Below, in pieces: positions 48,235 to 58,780 of a stretch of DNA of 64,000 nt (positions are counted from its first letter, which is position 1; every line of letters starts with the position of its first letter). The notes below the pieces were generated by a model. That model ran no database searches. It was given only the letters and a program-made list of their open reading frames with translations, and was not told the origin of the DNA. Origin of the DNA: Vibrio sp. S9_S30 (GTDB lineage Bacteria > Pseudomonadota > Gammaproteobacteria > Enterobacterales > Vibrionaceae); assembly GCF_014694455.1 (NCBI RefSeq), contig NZ_JAAUWT010000010.1, positions 146,134 through 210,133 on the forward strand, in the 5' to 3' direction. A program made the translations under genes and the position numbers.

Positions 48235-48337
48235 GTCTCTTGACGGTCACATTTCAATCAATTACTTCGTTATTTTCCTTTTAAAAAGACGCAATTCTTT
48301 CTAGGGTAATAGGATAATTTCATTTCTGTATATACCC

Positions 48338-50824
48338 ATGATCATAAAGGTACTTTCGAATTCAATTAAGGGGCAGATCGCATTTTCAATTGCGACTATT
48401 TTTGCCCTATTTATAGTGTGGGTATTAGCTAACGGATACTTTAATACGCAGCAAGACGTTTTAAATACCATTCGTTACGATATCACCAAAGCACATACTT
48501 CTCTGCTTCAATTACGCCGCCATGAAAAAGATTTCCTCGCGAGAAAGTCTGACAAATACACGGAACAATTTGAATCCGAGATTGCGAAATTAACGGAAAC
48601 ACTCAATGGCATTTATCTCCTAAGCGCCCAAGCAGACATCAATGCTCGAAACGACATTCAAAGAACCCTGACGTCAGTTGAACGATATAAAGACAGATTT
48701 AACGCACTGTCTGTGACTTATATGAACATTTACAAACCAACATCTGGGCTGGTTGATAAGTTGCTGATCAATATTGCTCAACTCAGATTGGAATTAACAA
48801 AATCGCCCCAAAACATCAAACCAATCACAGAAGCGGAGTATCTTGCGCTTGAAATGGACGCAAACCAAATCTTCCTTTTGCAACTCGAAAACATGCTTCT
48901 TAAAGGGCTCTTTAAAAAAGACATATCAGAGAAAAAAACCGTTATTGACCGCTTAACTGTACTAAAGGAGGAGTTATCGCCCGATAAAGCAAATGTCTAT
49001 GCCATCGCTTTACTTGAACAAACATCTGAGCAAATGCACGACTTGCTATTTAGCCTTCGTGTTTTAGGGCTAGACGAAACACTAGGTCAACACGGTGATC
49101 TCCGTAAAAATGCGCATACCATTGAAGCCAACTTTCTTGAATTAAGTGAGCACGTAGGTGAAGCCATCAGCTCGTCAGAAAGCAGTATCGCGACCTACCG
49201 TTTCTTCCTCTTCATTGCCATACTTTCCGTGACCATCATTTTGCTTCTTATTCTTGTTTTAAACGCTTCAAAAATAGAGGGCATGCTTAAATTTTCAGTG
49301 AAAGAAGCAAAGAAAGCCAACCGAGCCAAGAGTTCTTTCTTAGCCAATATGTCTCATGAAATTCGAACCCCCTTGAATGGCATCATCGGTATGGCTGAAA
49401 TACTAAAAGGCACACACCTTTCCGCCATTCAAAAAGATTATCTCAAAACCATTGACTCGTCGTCGCAAACCCTCCTCATGCTCATCAACGACGTGTTAGA
49501 TCTGTCTAAAATTGAATCTGGAAAACTTCAGATTTCACCACACACTTCAAATGTAAGAGAAGTCATTTACGATACGGCAGCCCTCATCGCGCCCAAATCT
49601 CATCAATCAGGCATTCGATTGAACGTCGATGTTTCGACGTCTATTCCTGAGCTCGTCAAATTAGACGAATACAAGCTGCGTCAGGTGATGATGAATCTCG
49701 CTTCAAATGCAATCAAGTTCACCAAAGAAGGCTCCGTATCTCTCATTTTGTCTAGCCGCTCTATGGAACCTGGAAGTATTACGCTGTTGTTCCAAGTGAT
49801 TGATACTGGTATCGGAATTGATGTGTCCCAACAGAAAAAGATTTTTCAAGCTTTCGAACAAGAAACGTCAGACACGTCAAAAGAATTTGGCGGCACGGGG
49901 CTTGGGTTAGCCATCAGCGACAAAATTGTCGAACTGATGGGAGGCAAACTGACGCTAATATCCCAAAAAGGGAAAGGTTGTGAGTTCAAATTTGAAATCA
50001 CCTGTCCTATTGAATCGGCTCATCAAGTGCCTATCAGCATCCTACCTACTGTTTTCCTCATTAATATAGAGGAAGACGCCACGATTTGCGGTGAACTCAA
50101 GCATTTTGGTGTCTCATATTCACCATACGACATGGAAAACAGTGAGCAAGATATGCCTGAAAATAGCGTGATACTCTGTCATCAAATCGATGAAGAAACC
50201 ACTCGTGCTTTACTGACACAGATTCACTCAACACACCCAGAATTACCCATTGTTTTAGTCAGGGATAACCACCAAAAACATTACAATTTTGAACATTTAG
50301 TGGACGGATACCTAACCGCCCCACTCTTCGGTTTACGTCTCCTGACGGTGTTAAAAGAAAGTATCAATCAGCATGTTCCCGATACTATTCATGATTATTC
50401 ACTAGAATCCCATACCAATGAGCCCCCTCAAATACTGTTGGTAGAAGATAACTTGGTCAATCAAAAAGTGGCGCAGATCAATTTAGAAAGAATAGGATTG
50501 GGCGTTTTTATCGCAAACAACGGGCAAGAGGCCGTCGATGCTTACCAAAGTGGCCCCCATCAATTTGCGGCGGTTTTGATGGACTGCATGATGCCAATAA
50601 AAAATGGGTTTGATGCCACAAAAGAAATTCGCCAGCACGAAAGTCAACACAACCTAAGCCCTATCCCAATCATTGCTCTAACAGCCAGCGTGTTAGAAGA
50701 CGATATTCAAAAATGCTTTGATGTCGGCATGGATGATTACTTACCCAAACCGTTCACTAAAGCCGTTTTCGTTGCCAAGATGGGAAAATACGTTGAAGGA
50801 GTAAAAGAGCACACAAGTGACTAG
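48338..50824 (+). CDS. Hybrid sensor histidine kinase with C-terminal receiver
   Basis: 828 residues: membrane helices at about 11-31 and 289-308 around a helical periplasmic sensor of the HBM type (LRRHEKDFLARKSDKY). HisKA (His340 in ANMSHEIRTPLNG), HATPase_c (NLASNAIKFT, DTGIGID, GTGLGLAIS), a degenerate receiver-like stretch (about 565-680) and a true receiver (ILLVEDNLVNQKVA, VLMDCMMPIKNG, DDYLPKPF) follow. No Hpt domain, so a separate phosphotransfer protein is needed. No good ribosome site precedes the ATG. Confidence 0.9.
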   Translation: MIIKVLSNSIKGQIAFSIATIFALFIVWVLANGYFNTQQDVLNTIRYDITKAHTSLLQLRRHEKDFLARKSDKYTEQFESEIAKLTETLNGIYLLSAQADINARNDIQRTLTSVERYKDRFNALSVTYMNIYKPTSGLVDKLLINIAQLRLELTKSPQNIKPITEAEYLALEMDANQIFLLQLENMLLKGLFKKDISEKKTVIDRLTVLKEELSPDKANVYAIALLEQTSEQMHDLLFSLRVLGLDETLGQHGDLRKNAHTIEANFLELSEHVGEAISSSESSIATYRFFLFIAILSVTIILLLILVLNASKIEGMLKFSVKEAKKANRAKSSFLANMSHEIRTPLNGIIGMAEILKGTHLSAIQKDYLKTIDSSSQTLLMLINDVLDLSKIESGKLQISPHTSNVREVIYDTAALIAPKSHQSGIRLNVDVSTSIPELVKLDEYKLRQVMMNLASNAIKFTKEGSVSLILSSRSMEPGSITLLFQVIDTGIGIDVSQQKKIFQAFEQETSDTSKEFGGTGLGLAISDKIVELMGGKLTLISQKGKGCEFKFEITCPIESAHQVPISILPTVFLINIEEDATICGELKHFGVSYSPYDMENSEQDMPENSVILCHQIDEETTRALLTQIHSTHPELPIVLVRDNHQKHYNFEHLVDGYLTAPLFGLRLLTVLKESINQHVPDTIHDYSLESHTNEPPQILLVEDNLVNQKVAQINLERIGLGVFIANNGQEAVDAYQSGPHQFAAVLMDCMMPIKNGFDATKEIRQHESQHNLSPIPIIALTASVLEDDIQKCFDVGMDDYLPKPFTKAVFVAKMGKYVEGVKEHTSD

Positions 50825-50862
50825 AGCGTGTGATGAAGCCGCACTCAACTGACAAGCCCCTC

Positions 50863-51258
50863 TCAAGAGGTCAACGTTTTTAGTGATGACGGCACAATGA
50901 TCTTATGCACAGGCGTAACAAACAGCATGTAGACGCGCCCAAGGTTGTTGTAAACGTGGACAACCGTCGTCGCGTGAACCTGAATGTTGTCCCTTTGCGC
51001 TTCCAGATAGAAAGAGACTTTGACGTTAAGGTGCTTGTCGTCATCCTCTAGAATCACTTCTTGCTGATTAATGGAGTGCAATGTAAAAATACCCACTCGA
51101 TCACCCACACGGTAGTCAGCCGCCTCTTTATTACTCTGAAGGTCACGCATCCTCCCCAAGTTTTTCAACCCAAAGACACTCACAATTCGGTTACGGAGAT
51201 CCATCAGTGTATTCACCCACTGCGGGGATTGACTCATCAGATCTAGGCACACATCCAT
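50863..51258 (-). CDS. DUF2867-family protein with a disrupted 5' end
   Basis: The frame from the ATG at 51258 gives 131 residues ending in the DUF2867-like stretch GRVYMLFVTPVHKIIVPSSL. The same frame continues upstream with family-like sequence (SGAYFHDTFTTYIQNRNQSA), but there is no start codon before the TGA at 51346-51348. An ATG at 51349 with AGGA about 10 nt upstream is in a different frame. This looks like a frameshift near the start. Either the gene is a pseudogene, or a shortened protein starts at 51258, or the base sequence has an error. Confidence 0.6.
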   Translation of the reverse strand: MDVCLDLMSQSPQWVNTLMDLRNRIVSVFGLKNLGRMRDLQSNKEAADYRVGDRVGIFTLHSINQQEVILEDDDKHLNVKVSFYLEAQRDNIQVHATTVVHVYNNLGRVYMLFVTPVHKIIVPSSLKTLTS

Positions 51259-51449
51259 GGCGGATTGGTTACGATTTTGAATATAGGTTGTGAATGTATC
51301 GTGGAAATACGCACCGGAGGTGAATTTGAGCGTTTGATTGAAATGTCATAAATACACGTTCCTAAATAACATGAGCTCAGGATAAATAAACAACATTAGG
51401 TAAAGAGTAGCATTGAAGGTATTAACGGATTGTAATTATACCCTTACCA

Positions 51450-52226
51450 CTACTCACTCAAGTAAAGCTCAGCCATACCATCAAGCTGTACTTTCACTTC
51501 TTTCCAATTAGGCATAATGCTTGTAAGCAAACGCCAGAATCTCTCACTATGGTTATGCTCGGCGATATGGCAAAGTTCATGCAAAATGACGTAATCGATA
51601 CAATTTCGTGGCGCTTTAATAAGGTGAGGGTTTAGCATGAGGTTCCCCTTGGCAGAGCAACTGCCCCACTGCTTTTGCATCAACATGACACGAAAACTAG
51701 GCATACCCTCAACCCATGTCGCTTTTGGTAAAAGCACAGCCAGCCTCTGGTGAAACACTTTTTCGGCGCGGACTCTATACCAATTTCGAACTAAAGCTTT
51801 CACCATAGCTGTTTTGTTATCATTGAACCGTGGCAATGTAACTTGCAGTTTTCCAGTCATCATCTTAGCGCTGGCAATGGAATCGCCGTCTTCAATAACC
51901 TTGAGAACGTAACGCTTTCCAAGATAAAAAAGCATCTCGCCGCTAATGTACTGCTTTTTCTGCACATACTCCTGATGGGTTCGAAACGCTTTCAGGTTTT
52001 GATATATCCACGACGCTCTCTTCATTACCGCATCGTGGATATCGCCTCTCAAGGCATCCTCTGGAGCAAAAACAATCACTTCACAACTGGGTTCTATGCT
52101 AATGGTCACTTTGCGCTTTGGCTGAGATTGAACCGCTCTGCGAACCACTTCATAGCCGATCGCTTCATCACCATAAACAAAGCTGTACACTTCGCTGTCT
52201 GTTTCCTTTGAAGAAATTGCCGTCAC
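51450..52226 (-). CDS. YgjP/DUF45-type M48 metallopeptidase of the restriction operon
   Basis: 258 residues with the zinc-protease motif VILHELCHIAEHNHSERFW (HExxH plus downstream Glu) and the family motif QWGSCSAKGNLMLNP. Such proteins are commonly encoded beside type I restriction genes; their role there is not established. The start overlaps the hsdR stop by 4 bp (ATGA), so it belongs to the operon and is its last gene. Confidence 0.87.
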   Translation of the reverse strand: MTAISSKETDSEVYSFVYGDEAIGYEVVRRAVQSQPKRKVTISIEPSCEVIVFAPEDALRGDIHDAVMKRASWIYQNLKAFRTHQEYVQKKQYISGEMLFYLGKRYVLKVIEDGDSIASAKMMTGKLQVTLPRFNDNKTAMVKALVRNWYRVRAEKVFHQRLAVLLPKATWVEGMPSFRVMLMQKQWGSCSAKGNLMLNPHLIKAPRNCIDYVILHELCHIAEHNHSERFWRLLTSIMPNWKEVKVQLDGMAELYLSE

Positions 52227-55200
52227 GATGAAGCCCTGCTTGCCCCATAACCGTTACCCCCTAAACGAGTGATCTTGATGACTTCTTCGATCACCGCTTT
52301 TGCCTTGTCCATTCCAATCGCTTTGAATAAGGTGGGCAGAAGCGCCCTGCGAATCTGATTTTCTATCTCACTGGGGTTAATTGAAAACTCTGCCACCGCT
52401 TTGGTGACTACCGCATCAATCTGTATTGCATACGCCAATTGCTCTTGTTCCGATAACGTATTTTCCCCTTCTAATTCACCGATAAATAAACCGTAATACG
52501 CCTTGGCATATCGTTTGGTTTTGGGGGGTAAATCTGAAAAAAGGGCGTCTGGTATCGTCTCAATATTTCGCTCTTTTATTTGCTGCTCTAAATCTGCAAA
52601 TAGGAGGTACTGCTTTATGGGCGCGTCAAACATCTCTTTTGTCTGCTCGATTGCCTGCTTGAGTAACTTGGAGAAATATTCCTTGGCGTAAGGATCATCT
52701 TCAAGGTCTTGATCAATGGTTTTTCGGATACGCCCCGTGATGACATCCTTTTGGTTTCGCGCTTCTTGGGTAGACATCTTTTTAGGGTCTTTTCGCTCCC
52801 CCATATTTCCTACCAAATACGCCCCTTTCGCTTCTTGGATCTCTACCCCACCAATGTGTTTATCGAGCATAGTGCGAATGCTTTCAGAGTACTCATCATA
52901 ATCCACGGTTTCTTCCGCTTCCTGACGCACGATTTTTCTCAAATCTGACATCCGCTTAAGAGTCTGCTTGTAAAGATCGCGCTTGCTCAGCTTAGTCTCT
53001 GGGTCAATAGCATCGAAACGTTTGTCTTCAAAATACGTGGCAGACTGAAGCGCCACCTTCATGCAATTGGCAAACTCCGTCAGTGCGATGTAAAAATCGG
53101 CACGCTTCTTCAAGTTCAAATCGGTTAACTGTCCGTCAATCAGTTCGATACGCGGCGTGAAAACGCTGAGCAATGCTGGAAAATCGCCCGTATTTTCTAC
53201 CTCACTAAAAAATGACCAAAGCTGTTTATATAGGCTAGGAAGCTTTTTGTACTCCGTATCCATGCTGTGATACAAGCCTTTGATGTCTTCGATGTCGTAG
53301 CCACCTTGAGTTCTTTCCGCTAATTGCTGGTAGCTCTCGATGGTGGTATCCAGCTCCGTTAATACACCATAGTAATCAATCAAATAACCAAACTGTTTCT
53401 TTTCATGAAGGCGATTGACCCGCGCTATGGCTTGAATCAAATTGTGTTTTTTTAATGAGCGATCAATGTACAACACCGTGTTTTTGGGTTCATCAAAGCC
53501 CGTCAACAGCTTACTCACTACGATCATCAAATCTGGACCGTCATCCTGAGCAAACGCGTTTATCTGGCGATCGGTGTACTTTTTCTCGTCTTCACTGCCC
53601 ACATTCTCTTTCCACCAGCGTTGAACAATCGGCGTATCTTCATCCTCAACAGAGTTATGGGCTTCCCTTGTGTCTGGCGGCGACATCACCACCGTAGACG
53701 TTACCTTTCCAATGTCATCTAGAAATTGTTTGTACTTGATCGCTGTGGTCTTGTTACGGCAGGCGAGCTGCCCTTTTAAACCTTGTTGTTTGAAGTTCTG
53801 AAAATGGTCGGAAATATCATGAGCAATGAGTTCCAGGCGACCTTCGGTTTGGTATATCTGACCTTTCTGAGAGAACTTTCTTTTAAGATCGGTTTTCTGC
53901 GATTCCGTCAGCTTTTCCGTCATGCGATCAAACCAGGCATCAATCGCTTTGTCATTGGTGCTTAAATCCGGCTTTCTCTCTTCATACAACAGAGGAGAAA
54001 CCGTTTTGTCTTCCACCGCTTGCTGCATGGTATAAGAATGAATGATTTGACCAAATTTACCTTCGGTTTTGTCTCCTTTCAGCAAAGGTGTACCGGTAAA
54101 GGCAATGTAAGCGGCTTTCGGAAGCATTTGCTGCATGCGGATGTTGTTCTCACCGTTCTGGCTACGGTGCCCTTCATCCACCAAAACAATAATATCAGCA
54201 CTTTCGTTGTAACAATCGGGCTGTGTTATCGCGGTACGGAATTTATCCACAATCGAAAAGATAATGCGCTCATTTCCTTTGCCGATTTGTTTGGCAAGAT
54301 GGCTCCCAGTGGTGGCTATGGCAGACTTTTTGTCGACTTCTGATAGCGCGCCGCCAGAGGTAAAGGTACGCGATAATTGCGATTCTAAATCCACGCGGTC
54401 GGTCACCACCACCACTCGACATTTGGCGAGTTCTTTAAACCAGATAAGTGCTTTAGACAAAAACACCATGGTGAAGGATTTACCAGAACCCGTCGTATGC
54501 CAGATAACGCCGCCATTTCGAGCGCCTTTTCGCTTACCGGGTAAGGTGTCATCGAACGACGTCACGCGTTCTATAAGTGCTTTAATACCAAAAACCTGCT
54601 GATAGCGCGCCACCACCTTGCCGACTTTCTTGTCAAAGAGCGTGTATAGACGCGTCATTTCTAATAACCGATCATGGCGCAGTAATGACACCAACAACCT
54701 ATCTTGATCGGTGACTTGCAGCGCCCCGCCACGGATTAAACGTAAGTATTCGTCCTTCACTTCTTCAGATCGGTGATCAAAGAGACGATCGAGCTGCGAT
54801 TCGGTCAGCGCAGTGTTCTTTAGTTGATGAAATTCGGCTTCGGCTATCGCTTCTTCTTTCCACTTAGCCCAAAACTTGGATGGCGTACCACAGGTGCCAT
54901 AACGCCCCTCCAAACCGTTCACAGATAACAAAAGCTGGCTGTAAGCAAAAAGATGGGGAATTTCATCACTCTTTTGGTTGCGAAGGTTCTGAGAAATCCC
55001 TTCCGCGACCGTTGGTTTACCTGAGTGGGAAGAATCGGGACGCTTGGCTTCAATCACCACCCACGGAAGCCCGTTAACAAAGCAAACAATATCGGGGGTG
55101 CGTTTGCCTGTACCATGCGAGTTGGTTACATCAAATTCCTCGGTAAAGTGGTAATGGTTATTGCTCGGGTTTGTCCAGTCGATGATCTGGATGGTTGGGC

Positions 55201-55537
55201 TGGCTTTCTTGCCGCCAACAAACTCCGTTACCCCGATACCATAAGTCAGCGTATCGTAGAGCTTTTCATTTGCCTCCTTTAACCCTAGGTTCATGGCAGG
55301 TGTCAGTTCATGGATTATCTTATCGATAGAGGCTGGCTGAAGTTTGCGCTTTTCACCCATAAACAGGTAGGTTTTCTCTTGCAGAGCTCGGCGCAAAATA
55401 TCGGGAAGGATGACGGTAGAACGATTCCCTCTTATCGCATTGCATTGAGAGGGTGGAATAAAGGTGTAGTTTAATTGGGTAAGAAGAGCGAGCGCCGGAA
55501 TTTTAGCGCTCTGCTCTTCACGGAAATTGGGCAACAT
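52223..55537 (-). CDS. hsdR: Type I restriction endonuclease subunit R
   Basis: 1104 residues. N-terminal nuclease domain with the PD-(D/E)xK core (Asp149 in TPDIVCF, Glu163-x-Lys165 in VIEAKRP), then an SF2 translocase with Walker A HTTGSGKSF (about 347-355) and DEGH box (454-457). A helical C-terminal domain follows that docks on the methylase. It translocates DNA and cuts at a distance when the target is unmethylated. It overlaps the upstream YhcG-type gene by one base (TGATG). Confidence 0.95.
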   Translation of the reverse strand: MLPNFREEQSAKIPALALLTQLNYTFIPPSQCNAIRGNRSTVILPDILRRALQEKTYLFMGEKRKLQPASIDKIIHELTPAMNLGLKEANEKLYDTLTYGIGVTEFVGGKKASPTIQIIDWTNPSNNHYHFTEEFDVTNSHGTGKRTPDIVCFVNGLPWVVIEAKRPDSSHSGKPTVAEGISQNLRNQKSDEIPHLFAYSQLLLSVNGLEGRYGTCGTPSKFWAKWKEEAIAEAEFHQLKNTALTESQLDRLFDHRSEEVKDEYLRLIRGGALQVTDQDRLLVSLLRHDRLLEMTRLYTLFDKKVGKVVARYQQVFGIKALIERVTSFDDTLPGKRKGARNGGVIWHTTGSGKSFTMVFLSKALIWFKELAKCRVVVVTDRVDLESQLSRTFTSGGALSEVDKKSAIATTGSHLAKQIGKGNERIIFSIVDKFRTAITQPDCYNESADIIVLVDEGHRSQNGENNIRMQQMLPKAAYIAFTGTPLLKGDKTEGKFGQIIHSYTMQQAVEDKTVSPLLYEERKPDLSTNDKAIDAWFDRMTEKLTESQKTDLKRKFSQKGQIYQTEGRLELIAHDISDHFQNFKQQGLKGQLACRNKTTAIKYKQFLDDIGKVTSTVVMSPPDTREAHNSVEDEDTPIVQRWWKENVGSEDEKKYTDRQINAFAQDDGPDLMIVVSKLLTGFDEPKNTVLYIDRSLKKHNLIQAIARVNRLHEKKQFGYLIDYYGVLTELDTTIESYQQLAERTQGGYDIEDIKGLYHSMDTEYKKLPSLYKQLWSFFSEVENTGDFPALLSVFTPRIELIDGQLTDLNLKKRADFYIALTEFANCMKVALQSATYFEDKRFDAIDPETKLSKRDLYKQTLKRMSDLRKIVRQEAEETVDYDEYSESIRTMLDKHIGGVEIQEAKGAYLVGNMGERKDPKKMSTQEARNQKDVITGRIRKTIDQDLEDDPYAKEYFSKLLKQAIEQTKEMFDAPIKQYLLFADLEQQIKERNIETIPDALFSDLPPKTKRYAKAYYGLFIGELEGENTLSEQEQLAYAIQIDAVVTKAVAEFSINPSEIENQIRRALLPTLFKAIGMDKAKAVIEEVIKITRLGGNGYGASRASS

Positions 55538-56595
55538 CAGCCTTTATCCTTATTATTTGAGACTTGTGCCAATAGATGTTGGCGCTCTTTTTCGAGTTGC
55601 TGGCGCAGTTCTTCTTCGGTTGGAAGTTCCAGCATATATTTGGAAGCAAAGAGATGTTCGCTGTCGTTAAGCACGGAATATTTCGCCACGGTATGGTTAT
55701 TTTCAGTGCATAAAATCAAACCAATGGTTGGGTTATCGTCTTTCTGGCGTTTCTTTTCTTCGTACATGCGCACATACATGTCCATTTGCCCAACATCTTG
55801 ATGAGTCAGCTTGTGCATTTTTAGGTCGATAAGCAAAAAGCACTTTAGGTGAAAGTTGTAAAACACCAAATCGATGTAGTAGTCGCCATCGTCGGTTGAG
55901 ATCCTTTGCTGCCTTTCAACAAAAGCAAACCCTTTGCCCAGCTCCAACAAGAACTTTTGCAAATTGTCGATGAGTGCTTGCTCCAGTTCACTTTCTTGCA
56001 GTGTGCCACTTGGTAGCCCAAGGAAATCAAAGATGTAAGGATCTCTTAAATAGTCTTTGGCGGTAACCGCAAGCTCAGATGTTTTCTGTTCCGCTTCATC
56101 AAGGACAGGCTGAATATCCTGCTGTTTGGCTTGGGTTGCCAGTAAGCGTTCGTAATAGAGTGCGCCTATTTGCCTGTCTAGTGCTCTTGCCGACCACCCT
56201 TGATCAATGGCTTCGTTCATGTACCAATGGCGAGCTTGCTCATTTTCAATTCGTGTGAGCGTGCGATAATGTGTCCACGATAAATTGTGACGCAGTGCGT
56301 CACGATTCGGAAAAGCGAGATAAAACAAACGCATATTTCGTAGGTTAGACGCATCAAACCCCTTACCAAACTCTTGAGTGAGTGAGACGGAGAGGTGCTT
56401 AAGTACCTGTTTTCCGTACTCTGCGCGTGCCTGCCCTTGCTGCTCATCCTCCACTATCAGCCGACCAATTTCCCAATAGGTTTGCACCATGGCGGTATTG
56501 ACGGCAACGGCAACCTGCTTTCGCCCCTGAGCGAGCAATTGTCGGATATTGGCAAGCAAAGCCGTTTGTTCACCTTGAGGCGTTTTATCGCTCAT
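55537..56595 (-). CDS. YhcG/DUF1016-type PD-(D/E)xK nuclease
   Basis: 352 residues. N-terminal DUF1016 helical domain (VNTAMVQTYWEIGRLIVEDE, FDASNLRNMRLFY) and a C-terminal nuclease domain with Asp242 in YYIDLVFYN and the DLK motif (Asp257-Leu-Lys259). Family members are predicted Mg-dependent nucleases linked to defence or repair. It sits inside the restriction operon between the GIY-YIG gene and hsdR. Its last codons (NKDKG) contain an AAGGAT ribosome site for hsdR. Confidence 0.9.
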   Translation of the reverse strand: MSDKTPQGEQTALLANIRQLLAQGRKQVAVAVNTAMVQTYWEIGRLIVEDEQQGQARAEYGKQVLKHLSVSLTQEFGKGFDASNLRNMRLFYLAFPNRDALRHNLSWTHYRTLTRIENEQARHWYMNEAIDQGWSARALDRQIGALYYERLLATQAKQQDIQPVLDEAEQKTSELAVTAKDYLRDPYIFDFLGLPSGTLQESELEQALIDNLQKFLLELGKGFAFVERQQRISTDDGDYYIDLVFYNFHLKCFLLIDLKMHKLTHQDVGQMDMYVRMYEEKKRQKDDNPTIGLILCTENNHTVAKYSVLNDSEHLFASKYMLELPTEEELRQQLEKERQHLLAQVSNNKDKG

Positions 56596-56627
56596 TACGC
56601 TATTTCCTATTCAAATTCGTCGCCCAC

Positions 56628-57512
56628 TTAACACGCTTCGCCAGAGGATAAAACGCCTGTCTCCAGCGTGCGCCCCTGATGGTCGTGCAACGTCACGCCT
56701 TGCTCGGTTTTCCAGTCTACCCATCCGTTTGAGGTGCCTAGCAACAAACACATAGACGCGCCGCTTGGCGTGCGAAACAAGTAGTCGCGCTGAAACACAA
56801 AACGGTTGCCTTCGGTCGATACAATCCCTTTATCTAGCAATGCGTCGCGTTTATCGTAAAACCGTTGGTCGGTTTTTCTTTTTGTTGTCATGGGTGCGGA
56901 TGAACCTTTTAGCACCACCATGCCTTCGTTGGTGTAAATTCCTTTGGCGTTTACGCCTGCTCGGTTACACACAAAGGTTTGCTCGGCTTTGGTTTTTGTT
57001 TGTTCCGTAAGGGGTTCAAATATGGGGTAGCCCAATGTCGCTAACAGCAAACTGCCCACATCATGAATTTCATCGCAGTCCGCTTTCAATGGAATAGTCG
57101 TGTGAGTATTCTGACCACCATTGCGGTTAAGCAGGTCATAGCGCTGACACGTTCTGGCTTTTTCAATGGACAGTGATTCCAGATACGACACATGGGATTG
57201 CATGAGGTTGTTGGTGAGTGAAACCAGCACCAGTGCTCGCTCCCAGTCTTTATTTTCGTCTCGGTGATGTTGCATTAACCTGGCACCCACTTCACTCGAC
57301 TGCCCGATATAGCACTCCTCTTTGTTGTCACCAGAAACAAGAAAATACAACCCCACTTGTTTGGCTTCCGGCATATTAACAAAGTCGGCAATGTTGCTGC
57401 GAGGCACTTCAATAACGCGAATAATCGATGTGGTTTGTTCTGCAATACGAATACCCGAAGGGTCACCACTGGGCAAAAATATCTGAATAGTACGAGGGCG
57501 TTTGGTATTCAT
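56628..57512 (-). CDS. GIY-YIG nuclease with C-terminal DUF4357 domain
   Basis: 294 residues. GIY-YIG core: GLY at 54-56, YIG at 68-70, catalytic Arg78 in GARLMQH and metal-binding Glu112 in YLESLSIEKA. The C-terminus has the DUF4357 pattern (NGWVDWKTEQGVTLHD). All key nuclease residues are present, so it is probably active. The start overlaps the hsdS stop by 4 bp. Its job in the restriction operon is unknown. Confidence 0.88.
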   Translation of the reverse strand: MNTKRPRTIQIFLPSGDPSGIRIAEQTTSIIRVIEVPRSNIADFVNMPEAKQVGLYFLVSGDNKEECYIGQSSEVGARLMQHHRDENKDWERALVLVSLTNNLMQSHVSYLESLSIEKARTCQRYDLLNRNGGQNTHTTIPLKADCDEIHDVGSLLLATLGYPIFEPLTEQTKTKAEQTFVCNRAGVNAKGIYTNEGMVVLKGSSAPMTTKRKTDQRFYDKRDALLDKGIVSTEGNRFVFQRDYLFRTPSGASMCLLLGTSNGWVDWKTEQGVTLHDHQGRTLETGVLSSGEAC

Positions 57513-58780
57513 GACACCTCCTCCAATTCATCCACTTTCACTCGGCGCTTGCCCGTTAATAGCTGCTGCATCAGTGCCTTCTTTTCTTGTTTAAAGTGCG
57601 CGAGTTTGGTTTCCAGAGTTTCGATTTCTTTATCGGCAGCGGTGAGGACAGAGGCGATTTTTTGCTGTTCATTAGTGTTTGGAAGATTTACGCTTATTTT
57701 TAATAGCTGAATCTTCGATAAGTTGTAGCGCGTAGCCCCTTGAGCTAATACAGATATAGATCTTCTAACTTGGTTAGCTCTAAGCAAGAACTGCATAAAC
57801 TCAGGTACAGTTTTATCTAAATTATTAGGTCTGAAACCGAAGCAGAATGAATTAAGGTAAATAGATTCGCTAGGTACTACCAGTATTACAGAAGACATAC
57901 CGACTTCTTCAGGCGTTTCTGAAGAAGTTGTGAAAAAAACATCACCGTACTTAACTACATTTTGCTTTTCATCACGATTGATCTTCACCTTATCAAGTTG
58001 ATCAATTCTTACAGATGAATTGTTAAAAATATTGATATAGGGGATATATTTTGCCCCATCTCCAAAGTCTTCCTTAGTTTTTCCTGTTAATCCATTAAAT
58101 GTGTGACCAAGTTCTCTTAACTTAACCTCTTCCCACTCCCCCTCAAAAGCCTTCCCAGTCTCAGGATTCACCAGACGCTTTTTGCCCGTTAACAACTGTT
58201 GCATCAGCGCTTTTTTCTGCTGTTTGCTGGTTTCAATCAGCTTTTCGGTTTTGGCAATGGCTTTATCCCAAGTGGATAGGATTTTGGCGATTTTTCGTTG
58301 TTCTGGGAGTGGGGGGATAAGAACCGGAAATTCCTTTAACTGAGTGGAATTTATACTAGCTAAATTAGTACTACGTTTTGCACAACTCAAAAAGTATGTC
58401 TTGCCATAATGGCTACCTGATAAAGCTGCCAAAAAAGAAGGAATTAGGACGCTTTGATCTACGCGAACAGCAAAAACATGATTCTGATTTAAGCAAGGTT
58501 CTATCTGCCCTTTCCATACGTCCCCACGCCCGAGTTTATCGAAATCCCCTCCTTCGGTCATCAAGACATCTCCAGCTTGCAAAGAATATCTTTCTAAATG
58601 ATGACGTTCGATTTGTATTGTTTTCACTTCAGATAGATCGATGTAACCGTCTTGAACATTAGCGACTCTTAGGTACGGGACTTCAATGGGATCTTTTAAC
58701 CCCTTTTTTCCTTTGGCTGCACCTGTTCTAACATCAGCAACTTTTATTAAAGGTTTACGTTCCCACCCACTAGGCACCAT
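57509..58780 (-). CDS. hsdS: Type I restriction specificity subunit S
   Basis: 423 residues with two target-recognition domains (about 1-150 and 215-375) separated by helical repeats. The same segment, KKALMQQLLTGK, ends each half. It sets the bipartite DNA target of both methylation and restriction. The recognition domains look more AT-rich than the flanking conserved parts, as expected for shuffled TRDs. It overlaps hsdM by 11 bp. Confidence 0.93.
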   Translation of the reverse strand: MVPSGWERKPLIKVADVRTGAAKGKKGLKDPIEVPYLRVANVQDGYIDLSEVKTIQIERHHLERYSLQAGDVLMTEGGDFDKLGRGDVWKGQIEPCLNQNHVFAVRVDQSVLIPSFLAALSGSHYGKTYFLSCAKRSTNLASINSTQLKEFPVLIPPLPEQRKIAKILSTWDKAIAKTEKLIETSKQQKKALMQQLLTGKKRLVNPETGKAFEGEWEEVKLRELGHTFNGLTGKTKEDFGDGAKYIPYINIFNNSSVRIDQLDKVKINRDEKQNVVKYGDVFFTTSSETPEEVGMSSVILVVPSESIYLNSFCFGFRPNNLDKTVPEFMQFLLRANQVRRSISVLAQGATRYNLSKIQLLKISVNLPNTNEQQKIASVLTAADKEIETLETKLAHFKQEKKALMQQLLTGKRRVKVDELEEVS

